From NCBI GenBank assembly GCA_947448675.1, contig CANFOR010000027.1, positions 1-18,125 on the forward strand: a DNA stretch of 18,125 nucleotides. Reading direction: 5' to 3'. Positions 1-6,944 of this stretch are shown one piece after another; the first letter of the stretch is position 1, and each line of letters starts with the position of its first letter. This DNA is from Betaproteobacteria bacterium (lineage in GTDB: Bacteria; Pseudomonadota; Gammaproteobacteria; Burkholderiales; Burkholderiaceae_C). The notes beneath the pieces were generated by a model, which worked only from the letters and a program-made list of their open reading frames with translations, did not search any database and was not told the origin of the DNA. Made by a program: the position numbers and the translations under genes.

Positions 1-251
1 AGAGCGGCGCTCGGAGCCAGGGCCTTCATGAAGGCTGCATTGGGCGTGCGCTTTTTGGCCGGGGCCTTTTTAGCAGCTACTTTTTTTGCAGGAGCAGCGG
101 CTTTCTTGGCCGGAGCTGCTTTTTTAGCCGGAGCCGCTTTCTTCGCGGGGGCTGCCTTGGTTGCTACCACTTTTTTCGCTGGAGCGGCTTTCTTTGCGGG
201 TGCTGCTTTGACTGCAGCTTTCTTCGCGGGTGCTTTTTTCGCAGTTGCCAT
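1..251 (-). CDS. Histone H1-like SWIB-domain protein, N-terminal part (cut by window edge)
   Basis: Reading the minus strand from the ATG at 251 gives 83 open codons that continue past the left edge. The first 60 or so residues are almost only Ala, Lys, Pro and Val in PAKKA repeats, like the tail of eukaryotic histone H1. The tail is followed by KRTPNAAFMKALAPSAA. That linker, in the Comamonadaceae proteins I recall, leads directly into a SWIB/MDM2 domain; the domain itself is outside the window. Such proteins are expected to bind DNA non-specifically through the basic tail and to act in the nucleoid. A good ribosome binding site (AGAAGGA) sits about 9 bases upstream of the ATG. The coding DNA is a run of imperfect 15-base units, so tail length probably varies between strains. 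The basic tail is certain; the SWIB part is inferred from the linker. An AlgP-like or HctB-like protein without SWIB is the alternative. Confidence 0.78.
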   Translation of the reverse strand, partial: MATAKKAPAKKAAVKAAPAKKAAPAKKVVATKAAPAKKAAPAKKAAPAKKAAAPAKKVAAKKAPAKKRTPNAAFMKALAPSAA

Positions 252-327
252 GATTGAATTTCCTTCTAGAAGTTGATTAATCACCAGCGAAGAACCTGCG
301 TTCCCCTCTGGCAAGGCCGATGCTACT

Positions 328-412
328 GGAGAAAACGCCACTTTCCAAGGGAGAAAACGCTTTTTCTCCTCTGAAACGTTGTTTTTTTCATTGGAGAGCA
401 CCGCTTTTCTCC
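328..412. repeat. Cluster of short direct and inverted GGAGAAAACGC repeats
   Basis: The 291-base gap between the FAD dehydrogenase and the SWIB gene (252-542) has no convincing gene. It contains GGAGAAAACGC at 328-338 and 350-360, and inverted copies of its core at 358-369 and 403-412, the last two both followed by CTCTGA. Copies 350-357 and 362-369 form a perfect 8-bp stem with a 4-base loop. The rest of the gap is GC-rich with no repeats I can see, apart from the stem-loop at 508-524. The minus-strand promoter of the SWIB gene should lie in the gap, but I see no clear -35/-10 pair. Confidence 0.55.
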
Positions 413-507
413 TCTGAGAGCGGCGCCCGCGCTTCAAGCGCTGCACGAGGAGGCCGCGCTAAGGGCGCGTTGGGGCGTGGGATTCTTGCGAGTGGTGGCT
501 TCGTAAG

Positions 508-524
508 GGGCGATCTATTCGCCC
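508..524 (-). other. Stem-loop just downstream of the FAD dehydrogenase
   Basis: GGGCGA (508-513) pairs with TCGCCC (519-524) around a 5-base loop. It starts 19 bases after the stop codon of the minus-strand dehydrogenase. A U-run does not follow on the minus strand, so it is at best a weak terminator or an RNA 3'-end stabiliser. Confidence 0.35.
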
Positions 525-542
525 TGTGACTCTGTCGCTCTG

Positions 543-3500
543 TTAGCGTATCAATCCCGCCAACAACTTCGCCACATGCACGGCCTCGCGCTGTGCGCCG
601 TCGGCAATCTGGTGGCGGCAGCTGGTGCCGTCGGCTACGACGATGGCGTCCGCTTGTTTGCGGATGGCGGGGAGCAGGCTCTGCTCGGCCATTTGCATGC
701 TCATGGTGTGGTGGGTGGCCTCGTAGCCAAAGCTACCGGCCATGCCGCAACAGCTGGACTCGATCAGCTCGGGCTTGGCGCCGGGGATCATGCGCAGCAC
801 GTCCAAGATGGGGCTCACCGCGCCAAAGGCTTTTTGGTGGCAGTGGCCGTGCAGCAAGATGGGTTGGCTGGTGGCTTGCAGCTTGGCTTTTAAATCTTCG
901 AGCTGGCCTGCCTTGGCCTCGCGGGCCAAAAATTCTTCCAACAGCATGGCGTGCGCAGCCACCCGTTGCGCGTCTTCGCCCAGGCCCATGCTGAGCGCTT
1001 CGTCGCGCAGGGTTAGCAGGCAAGACGGCTCTAGGCCGACGATGGCAATGCCCTTTTGCGCAAAGGGCAGCAGGTGGGCAATGAGTTCGCGCAGTTTGGC
1101 CTTGGCTTCGTCCACCATGCCACTGGCCAAATAGGTGCGTCCACAGCACAGCGCAGCACCTGTAGACGCTCCGATTGCTACAGTTTTGGTAGCTACATAC
1201 GCACAGTAGCCGCCCGTTTGCAGCACTTTTAAGGCTGCAAACGCGTTCTCGGATTCAAAATAGCCGTTGAAGGTGTCAACAAACAGCACCACGCTTTTTG
1301 GGGCGGCTAAGGCCTCTTCACGCGTGGCGCTGTGCGGGTGCTGTACTGAGTTTTTTACCGAGCTTTGGGCGCAGCCTTGGGAGCTCCCCAGGGTGTTGAA
1401 AAAGTGCTGCCGCTGCCACTGCGGCAGGCTGCGTTGGGCCGACAAGCCCAGCAGCTTTTCACTCGCCCAGGCCAAGCCGGGGATGCGGTCGCGCAGATTA
1501 AGCAGGGGCGCGAAGCGGCTGGCGATGTGCGCGTAGGCGGGCAGGTGGGCGATCAGCTTGTCTTTGAGCGTGTGGCCGTGGCGCGCTTTGTAGTGGTGCA
1601 AAAACTCCACCTTCATCTTGGCCATGTCCACGCCGGTGGGGCAGTCGCGCTTGCAGCCTTTGCAGCCGACGCACAAGTCCATGGCGTCTTTGACCGCCTC
1701 GCTGGTGAACGCGTCTTGCGCGTTCATGCCTTCCAGCTGGCCGCTCAGCGCCAGGCGCAGGGTGTTGGCGCGGCCACGGGTGGAATGCATTTCGTCGCGC
1801 GTCACGCGGTAGCTGGGGCACATGGTGCCAGTGTCGAACTTGCGGCAGTGGCCGTTGTTGTTGCACATCTCTACTGCTTTGGCAAAGCCCTGGGCTGGGT
1901 CGCCGCCGCTGCCGGGCGCGCTGGTTTCTTCGGTGGCCGGGTTGTTTTGTACGTTCCAAGCCGACCAGTCGAGCGCGGTGGTCAGCGCAATGACTCTGTA
2001 GCTGGGCGGAAAGCGCATCACCCGCGTGTCGTCCATGCGCGGCAGCGGGGCGGCAGGCGTGCCCACCATGCGCTGCGGGCAGAGCAGATTAGCCGGGTCC
2101 ATGAACTGCTTGATGCTGGTAAAGGCTTGCGTGATTTGCGGGCCAAACTGCCACTCGATCCATTCGCCACGGCACAGGCCGTCGCCATGTTCGCCGCTGT
2201 AGGCGCCTTTGAACTTGCGCACCAGCTCGGAAGCTTCTTCGGCGATGGCGCGCATCTTAGGCGCTCCTTCGCGCCGCATGTCCAGGATAGGCCGCACATG
2301 CAGTGTGCCCACCGACGCATGCGCGTACCACGTGCCCTTGCTGCCGTGTTTGCGAAACACCTGGGTGAGCGCGTCGGTGTATTCGGCCAAGTGCTCTAGT
2401 GGCACGGCGCAGTCTTCAATAAAGCTCACGGGCTTGCCGTCGCCTTTGAGGCTCATCATGATGTTGAGGCCCGCCTTGCGCACTTCCCACAGGGCTTTTT
2501 GTGGCGCTTCGTCGAGCATTTGCACCACGCTGCCGGGTAGACCTAAGTCGCCCATCAGCTCGACCAGTTCTTTGATTTTTGGCGCGATGGCTGCCTTGCT
2601 CGCGCCTGAGAACTCCACCAACAAAACCGCTTCCGGGTCGCCGCCGTTGATGGAGGGCGATAGCGCTGTGCGCATGGTCGGCGCAAAGGCCGGGTTTTGC
2701 AGGGCCAAGTGCACCATGGTGCGGTCTACCAGCTCGACCGCGCTTAAGGCGCTGCCGCCCATTTGGACGATGTGCTGGGCCGCGTCCATGGCCTGGTAAA
2801 ACGTGGGGAAGTTGACCACGCCTAGCACCTTGGCGCGCGGCAGTTCGCTGAGCTTGAGCGTCAAAGACTGCGTGAGCGCCAGCGTGCCCTCGCTGCCCAC
2901 CAGCAAATGCGCCAGGTTGACCGAGCCGTCTTGCGTGTAGGGCTTTTGGTTTTGGTTGTGGAAAATGTCCAGGTTGTAGCCCGCCACGCGGCGCAGCACC
3001 TTGGGCCAATGGGCCTCGATCTGGGGGCGCAGGCTGTCGGCCAAAGTTTTCACGTAGTCGCCCAACTGGCGCGCCGGGCCGCTCGCATTTTCATAGCGGC
3101 TCAAGTCCAGCAGGCGGCCGTCTGCGAGCCATGCGCTGGCACCCAGCACGTTGTGCACCATGTTGCCGTAGGCGATGGAGCGGCTGCCGCAAGAGTTGTT
3201 GCCCGCCATGCCGCCCAGCGTGGCCTGGGCGCTAGTAGACACATCCACCGGGTACCACAGACCATGCGGCTTGAGCGCAGCGTTTAAATGGTCGAGCACG
3301 ATGCCGGGCTCGACTTTGACGCTGCGTTGCTCGGTATCGACTTCCAAAATCTTGCGCACGTATTTGGAATGGTCGATCACCAGACCCGCACCTGTGGTCT
3401 GCCCGCACTGGCTGGTGCCACCGCCGCGCGGCACCAGGGGCACGCCCATGTCGCGGCAAATGTGAAGCGCCATCTTGGCCTCTGCCGAGCTGCGTGGCAC

Positions 3501-3701
3501 AAACACGCCCACCGGCATCACTTGGTAAATGGAGGCATCGGTCGCGTAGCGGCCCCGGTCGGCAGCGCTGAACAAGACCTCGCCCTGCGTCTCGCTAGAC
3601 AGGCGCGCAGCCAAGCGGCCCGCCACTTCATTGCTGGCACGGGCCACGCTGTTGTACACATCGGCCGGAGCAAGAGCAGAGCGGGGCAGGGGAGCGTTCA
3701 T
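543..3701 (-). CDS. FAD-linked and 4Fe-4S 2-hydroxyacid dehydrogenase (YdiJ/D-2-hydroxyglutarate dehydrogenase type)
   Basis: A 1052-residue fusion, close to the length of E. coli YdiJ (about 1018). The PCMH-type FAD domain comes first, with PRGGGTSQCGQ near residues 91-101 and GGMAGNNSCGSRS near 163-175. A FAD-oxidase C domain follows to about 545 (YSGEHGDGLCRGEW near 501-514). Then comes a ferredoxin-like domain with cysteines 613, 619 and 628 and CVGCKGCKRDCP at 677-688. The C-terminal part has two CCG motifs (852-854 and 984-986) of the heterodisulfide-reductase/GlpC type. Such enzymes oxidise a D-2-hydroxyacid and pass electrons to the respiratory chain. Relatives use D-2-hydroxyglutarate or D-lactate; the substrate here is not visible. 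Beside a glyoxylate-type aminotransferase, glycolate or another 2-hydroxyacid is possible. It lies 52 bases downstream of the GntR regulator on the same strand, so the two are probably co-transcribed. The ATG has no clear Shine-Dalgarno. Residues 835-847 look like a repeat insertion. Confidence 0.88.
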   Translation of the reverse strand: MNAPLPRSALAPADVYNSVARASNEVAGRLAARLSSETQGEVLFSAADRGRYATDASIYQVMPVGVFVPRSSAEAKMALHICRDMGVPLVPRGGGTSQCGQTTGAGLVIDHSKYVRKILEVDTEQRSVKVEPGIVLDHLNAALKPHGLWYPVDVSTSAQATLGGMAGNNSCGSRSIAYGNMVHNVLGASAWLADGRLLDLSRYENASGPARQLGDYVKTLADSLRPQIEAHWPKVLRRVAGYNLDIFHNQNQKPYTQDGSVNLAHLLVGSEGTLALTQSLTLKLSELPRAKVLGVVNFPTFYQAMDAAQHIVQMGGSALSAVELVDRTMVHLALQNPAFAPTMRTALSPSINGGDPEAVLLVEFSGASKAAIAPKIKELVELMGDLGLPGSVVQMLDEAPQKALWEVRKAGLNIMMSLKGDGKPVSFIEDCAVPLEHLAEYTDALTQVFRKHGSKGTWYAHASVGTLHVRPILDMRREGAPKMRAIAEEASELVRKFKGAYSGEHGDGLCRGEWIEWQFGPQITQAFTSIKQFMDPANLLCPQRMVGTPAAPLPRMDDTRVMRFPPSYRVIALTTALDWSAWNVQNNPATEETSAPGSGGDPAQGFAKAVEMCNNNGHCRKFDTGTMCPSYRVTRDEMHSTRGRANTLRLALSGQLEGMNAQDAFTSEAVKDAMDLCVGCKGCKRDCPTGVDMAKMKVEFLHHYKARHGHTLKDKLIAHLPAYAHIASRFAPLLNLRDRIPGLAWASEKLLGLSAQRSLPQWQRQHFFNTLGSSQGCAQSSVKNSVQHPHSATREEALAAPKSVVLFVDTFNGYFESENAFAALKVLQTGGYCAYVATKTVAIGASTGAALCCGRTYLASGMVDEAKAKLRELIAHLLPFAQKGIAIVGLEPSCLLTLRDEALSMGLGEDAQRVAAHAMLLEEFLAREAKAGQLEDLKAKLQATSQPILLHGHCHQKAFGAVSPILDVLRMIPGAKPELIESSCCGMAGSFGYEATHHTMSMQMAEQSLLPAIRKQADAIVVADGTSCRHQIADGAQREAVHVAKLLAGLIR
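1176..1207. repeat. Interspersed hairpin repeat, copy inside the FAD dehydrogenase gene
   Basis: A 32-base segment opens with a 17-base hairpin (GCTAC, 7 bases, GTAGC at 1177-1193) followed by TACATACGCACAGT. It aligns without gaps to 5865-5896: both start TGCTA, share TAGCT at the same position and share ATACGCAC. It encodes, on the minus strand, residues about 833-843 (around VATKTVAIG), between the expected GGY strand and the LCCG motif. From memory, related proteins are shorter there. I read it as an in-frame repeat insertion. Confidence 0.5.
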
Positions 3702-3753
3702 AAATTTGTGGGTTCAAGGATAAGGGGTGCGTCCGGCCGTTGGGCTGTCTGCA

Positions 3754-4440
3754 TTAAACAGCTGCGCGTTCCAGTGACGCAGCGCGCAGCAAGGCCAGCA
3801 CGGCGTCACGCTTGTGGTTCAGGTGGGTGAGCAGCACGTTGCGCATGGCAGCGGCGTCGCGCTTGGTCAGGGCGGCGACCATTTGCTCGTGTTCTTTGAC
3901 GGCAGTTTTCCATTTGTCTTCGTCTTGGTTGGAGCGAAAGCGCAGGGCCTGCAGGCGGGCGTTGACCTGGGTGTAGGTGATACCCAGCACCGGGTTTTTG
4001 GCAGCGGCGTTGATGGCGCGGTGAATGGTCGCGTTGAGCCGGTAGTAGTTGGACAAATCGCGCCGCGTCCAGGCGGCGAGCATTTCAAAATGCGTGGCCT
4101 TAATTTCGGCCAGCTCGGCGTCGGTGATGCGCTGTGCGGCCAGTTCGCCCGACTGGGCTTCTAAGCCCGCCATCACCTCAAAGGTGTGCAACACGTCGGC
4201 CTCGCTCAGTTGCACAGCCACCGCGCCGCGGTTGGGCAGCAGTTCAACCAAGCCCTCAGCGGCGAGCATCTTGATGGCCTCGCGCAGCGGCGTACGCGAG
4301 ATGTGCAGCGCGTCGCTCAGCTCGCGTTCGTTGAGCTTGGCGCCGGGCGCAATGCGGCCTTCGACCAGCATTTGGCGCACGCGGCTGGCGGCGTGTTCGT
4401 GCAGGGCGGTTTGCGGGAGCTTGACTATGTGGGCGGTCAT
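3754..4440 (-). CDS. GntR-family transcriptional regulator, FCD (FadR-like) subfamily
   Basis: A 228-residue protein starting MTAHIVKLPQ, a typical size for FCD regulators. Residues about 10-75 form the winged helix-turn-helix (LNERELSDALHISRTPLREA then GLVELLPNRGA). Residues about 90-215 form the all-helical FCD effector domain, with an acidic residue in the first helices, IHRAI near 130, KEHEQM and a late HLNHKRD carrying the usual metal- or acid-binding histidines. It probably senses a small organic acid and controls itself, the downstream dehydrogenase and the divergent aminotransferase. I chose the ATG at 4440. A start further upstream would read through the operator and promoter (4447-4475), and the predicted transcription start falls on this ATG. 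There is no Shine-Dalgarno, which fits a leaderless mRNA. The family is clear; the effector is unknown. Confidence 0.9.
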   Translation of the reverse strand: MTAHIVKLPQTALHEHAASRVRQMLVEGRIAPGAKLNERELSDALHISRTPLREAIKMLAAEGLVELLPNRGAVAVQLSEADVLHTFEVMAGLEAQSGELAAQRITDAELAEIKATHFEMLAAWTRRDLSNYYRLNATIHRAINAAAKNPVLGITYTQVNARLQALRFRSNQDEDKWKTAVKEHEQMVAALTKRDAAAMRNVLLTHLNHKRDAVLALLRAASLERAAV

Positions 4441-4446
4441 GCTTTT

Positions 4447-4462
4447 ATTTTGTATGCAAAAT
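4447..4462. promoter_or_regulatory. Putative GntR operator 1 (autoregulation)
   Basis: ATTTTGTATGCAAAAT is a near-perfect palindrome with one mismatched central pair. It sits 6 bases upstream of the regulator's ATG. TTGTATGCAA resembles the T-G-T...A-C-A type operators of FadR/FCD regulators. An identical 15-base copy is found in front of the divergent aminotransferase. Confidence 0.7.
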
Positions 4463-4475
4463 TTGAATTTGTCAA
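4447..4475 (-). promoter_or_regulatory. Predicted promoter of the GntR-dehydrogenase unit
   Basis: On the minus strand a perfect -35 box TTGACA (4475-4470) is followed after 17 bases by CAAAAT (4452-4447), which matches TATAAT at 4 of 6 positions. Standard spacing puts the transcription start at 4440, the A of the regulator's ATG. The -10 lies inside the palindrome at 4447-4462, so a bound regulator would block the promoter. Confidence 0.55.
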
Positions 4476-4483
4476 ACATTGCT

Positions 4484-4496
4484 GTTGCCAGGCAAC
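4484..4496. promoter_or_regulatory. Short palindrome in the divergent intergenic region
   Basis: GTTGCC-A-GGCAAC is a perfect 6-bp inverted repeat with a 1-base centre, between the two GntR-type operators. It differs in sequence from them. It could be a site for another regulator or a chance palindrome. Confidence 0.3.
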
Positions 4497-4589
4497 GCAA
4501 AACCTAGTAGTTTCAAGGCCCTATGTAAAGCAAAAGCCAAAACGCAGAAAACCAGCGTAAACCACTACCTCACTTGCTTGGCAAAAAAC

Positions 4590-4605
4590 ATTTTGTATGC
4601 AAAAA
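4590..4605. promoter_or_regulatory. Putative GntR operator 2 (aminotransferase control)
   Basis: ATTTTGTATGCAAAA (4590-4604) is identical to the first 15 bases of operator 1. It lies 18 bases before the aminotransferase ATG and overlaps the likely -10 region: TTGGCA at 4578-4583, then 17 bases, then AAAAAT at 4601-4606. Repression by steric block is the simplest model. The operator centres are 143 bp apart, so looping is also possible. Confidence 0.7.
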
Positions 4606-4623
4606 TACGCCAAAGGAAAAACC

Positions 4624-5877
4624 ATGCTGAACCTCGACTTTCACCCCACTGGCCGCCACTTCTTGCAAATCCCCGGCCCTTCGCCGGTGCCCGACCGCAT
4701 CTTGCGGGCCATGAGCTACCCCACCATCGACCACCGTGGCCCTGAGTTTGCCGCGTTGGGCTTGCGCGTGCTGGGCAAAATCCAACAGGTCTACCAAACG
4801 ACCGGGCCCGTCATCATCTACCCAGCCTCGGGCACCGGCGCGTGGGAAGCGGCGCTCACTAACGTGTGCAGCCCCGGCGACCATGTGCTGATGTACGAGA
4901 CTGGTCACTTTGCCGCGCTGTGGCAAAAGCTCGCCGTGCGCATGGGCTTGAACGCAGAGGTCATCGCCATGCCCGGCGCCGACGCTGCGACTGGCCTGCC
5001 GAGCAGCTACCGCGCCGGCGTGCAGGCTGATTTGATCGAAGCCCGCCTTAAGGCCGACGCGCAGCACGCCATCAAGGCGGTGTGCGTGGTGCACAACGAA
5101 ACTTCCACTGGCGCAACGAGCGACATTGCTGCCGTGCGCAAAGCCATCGACGCGGCTGGCCACCCGGCTTTGCTGCTGGTAGACACTATCAGCGGCCTGG
5201 GTTCAGCGGCCTATAGCCACGACGCGGTGGGGGCCGATGTGTCGATCAGCGGCAGCCAAAAGGGTTTGATGCTGCCGCCCGGCATTAGCTTTCATGCCTT
5301 GTCGGCCAAGGCCATTGAGGCGGGCAAAAAAGCCAGCATGCCCAAGGCCTACTGGGCCTGGGATGAGATTTTGGAGATGAACAAAACCGGCTACTGGCCG
5401 ACCACGCCCAACACCAATTTGCTCTATGGCCTGAACGAAGCCTGCGACATGCTGCTCGACCCGCGCCATGGCGGTTTGCCCGCCACCTTTGCGCGCCATG
5501 TGCGCTGGGGCGAGGGCGTGCGCGCCGCGGTGCGCGCCTGGGGCTTGCAGATCCAGTGCGCCGAATCAGCGGTGTATTCGCCGGTGCTCACGGGTGTGGT
5601 CATGCCCCAGGGCGTAGACGCCGATGCAGTGCGCAAAATCATTTACGAGCGCTTTGACTGCTCGCTGGGCACCGGCCTGGGCAAGCTCAAGGGCCGCATG
5701 TTCCGCATTGGCCACTTGGGTGACTGCAACGACCTCACCCTGGTGGCCGCCGTGGCCGCCTGTGAGATGGGCATGAAGCTCGCAGGCGTTGCGCTGGCCG
5801 GTTCGGGCGTGCACGCTGCGATGGAGTATTTTGCGGGCAACCCAGCGCCTGCGGTAAAATCAGCTGCTATCAAATAA
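4624..5877 (+). CDS. Class V aminotransferase, serine/alanine-glyoxylate type
   Basis: A 417-residue fold-type I PLP enzyme. IPGPSPVPDRIL near residue 16 and the DHRGPEF turn near 36 are typical of the alanine/serine-glyoxylate family. SGTGAWE (69-75) binds the cofactor phosphate, Asp187 in VDTISG should hold the pyridine nitrogen, and Lys213 in SGSQKGLMLPPG is the Schiff-base lysine. Arg361 in RIGHLG should bind the substrate carboxylate. SQKGLMLPPG is the form I recall from serine-glyoxylate aminotransferases of serine-cycle bacteria, so conversion of glyoxylate to glycine with serine or alanine as donor is the best guess. The start at 4624 follows the RBS AAAGG with good spacing. An in-frame ATG at 4597 lies inside the operator and is rejected. 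The last residues (VKSAAIK) and the stop codon come from an interspersed repeat. The gene is divergent from the GntR regulator and 79 bases from the next gene. Confidence 0.88.
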   Translation: MLNLDFHPTGRHFLQIPGPSPVPDRILRAMSYPTIDHRGPEFAALGLRVLGKIQQVYQTTGPVIIYPASGTGAWEAALTNVCSPGDHVLMYETGHFAALWQKLAVRMGLNAEVIAMPGADAATGLPSSYRAGVQADLIEARLKADAQHAIKAVCVVHNETSTGATSDIAAVRKAIDAAGHPALLLVDTISGLGSAAYSHDAVGADVSISGSQKGLMLPPGISFHALSAKAIEAGKKASMPKAYWAWDEILEMNKTGYWPTTPNTNLLYGLNEACDMLLDPRHGGLPATFARHVRWGEGVRAAVRAWGLQIQCAESAVYSPVLTGVVMPQGVDADAVRKIIYERFDCSLGTGLGKLKGRMFRIGHLGDCNDLTLVAAVAACEMGMKLAGVALAGSGVHAAMEYFAGNPAPAVKSAAIK

Positions 5878-5896
5878 ATAGCTGTATACGCACGGT
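5865..5896. repeat. Interspersed hairpin repeat forming the 3' end of the aminotransferase gene
   Basis: GCTAT, 7 bases, ATAGC (5866-5882) forms the same 17-base hairpin as at 1177-1193 and aligns with that copy over 32 bases. The element supplies the last four codons and the TAA of the aminotransferase. Its distal part (to about 5935) fills much of the gap before the next gene. No obvious rho-independent terminator is seen here. Confidence 0.5.
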
Positions 5897-5956
5897 TTAC
5901 AGGCGTTCCGGGCCTTTTGGTCTTATAAATTGGTATAAAGCATACGGAGAGACTCT

Positions 5957-6934
5957 ATGCAGCGCAGAAGTTTTAACACCGCCCTGGTGGCCGCAGCCAG
6001 CAGCATGGCCGCGCCCATGCTGCGCGCGCAGAGCCTGCCCAGTGGACCGATTCGCATCGTGGTGGGCTTTCCGCCCGGGGGCGGCACCGACGCGCTCGCC
6101 CGCGTGGTCGGCCAAAAACTCGGCGAGCTGTGGAAGACCGCCATCTTGATCGAGAACAAGGCTGGTGCGGCAGGCGTCATCGCGGCCGACTATGTGTCTA
6201 AGCAAGCGCCCGACGGCAACACCCTGCTGATGGCCCACATCAACAGCCATGCGCTAGCCCCCAGCCTGGTACCCAAGCTAGGCTACAACGCCGAGCGCGA
6301 CTTCACGCCCATCGCCCTGGTGGGTGTGACGCCCAACCTGCTGGTGTGCAACGAGGCGCAGCCGGCCAAAACCGTGAAAGACTTGGTGGCCTTGTGCAAG
6401 GCCCAGCCCGGGCACATCAGTTTTGCCTCGGCAGGCGGTGGCTCGGCCCAGCATTTGGCGCTGGAAATGTTCAAGCTGCGTGCGGGCATTTTTGCGTTGC
6501 ACGTGCCCTATAAAGGCTCTGCCCCCGCGCTCACCGACTTGATCGGCGGGCAGGTCAACTACTGCTTTGAAACCATGACGGCGGCCACCCCGCACGTCAA
6601 GGGCGGCAAGCTCATTGCCATTGCGCAAACCCGCGTCAAACGCGCCAAAGCTTACCCCAACGTTCCCACCATGCACGAGTCGGGCTTCCCCGGCTTTGAC
6701 GCCACCACCTGGTACGGCCTGGTTGGCCCCGCCAAGTTGCCCCCCGCCTTTGCCAAACGCATGAACGAAGACGTCAACAAGGTGATGGCCTTGCCCGAAG
6801 TGATGGAAAAGTTCGAGCAATACGGCGCCGAAGACGGCGGCGGCAGCCCCGAGCGCTTTGCCGACTTTATGCGCGTCGAGCGCGTCAAGTGGGCCAAGGT
6901 GATCAAGGATGCGAAGGTGCAGGTGGATTCTTAA
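5957..6934 (+). CDS. Bug-family (tripartite tricarboxylate transporter) periplasmic binding protein
   Basis: A 325-residue protein of standard Bug length. It starts with a signal peptide (MQRRSFNTALVAAASSMAAP, cleavage expected after LRAQ). The twin arginine before SFN hints at Tat export but is not decisive. Family motifs follow: PIRIVVGFPPGGGTDALAR near 31-49, ENKAGAAGVIAADYV near 75-89, the GNTLLMAH strand, and FASAGGGSAQHLALEMFK near 156-173. These proteins bind carboxylates or other small acids in the periplasm. Genes for the TctA/TctB membrane parts are absent, as is usual for orphan Bug proteins in Burkholderiales, so the partner is elsewhere or lacking. The ATG at 5957 has GGAGA six bases upstream. 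It follows the aminotransferase on the same strand. Glyoxylate, glycolate or oxalate are reasonable ligands from context only. Confidence 0.88.
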   Translation: MQRRSFNTALVAAASSMAAPMLRAQSLPSGPIRIVVGFPPGGGTDALARVVGQKLGELWKTAILIENKAGAAGVIAADYVSKQAPDGNTLLMAHINSHALAPSLVPKLGYNAERDFTPIALVGVTPNLLVCNEAQPAKTVKDLVALCKAQPGHISFASAGGGSAQHLALEMFKLRAGIFALHVPYKGSAPALTDLIGGQVNYCFETMTAATPHVKGGKLIAIAQTRVKRAKAYPNVPTMHESGFPGFDATTWYGLVGPAKLPPAFAKRMNEDVNKVMALPEVMEKFEQYGAEDGGGSPERFADFMRVERVKWAKVIKDAKVQVDS

Positions 6935-6944
6935 GTCGAGAACC

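Noticed and set aside
60..245. CRISPR-like or satellite repeat from the regular 15-base units
   Set aside because: The units are in frame and encode PAKKA repeats; there are no spacers, so it is coding repetition.
320..529. 69-codon open frame in the gap near the left end
   Set aside because: Low-complexity frame over the repeat cluster, with no RBS and no family resemblance.
1365..2399. 344-codon plus-strand open frame opposite the FAD dehydrogenase
   Set aside because: Shadow of the real minus-strand gene, whose Fe-S and FAD motifs run through the whole stretch.
4597..4623. Upstream in-frame ATG for the aminotransferase
   Set aside because: It lies inside the operator palindrome and has no RBS, while the ATG at 4624 has one and gives the family N-terminus.
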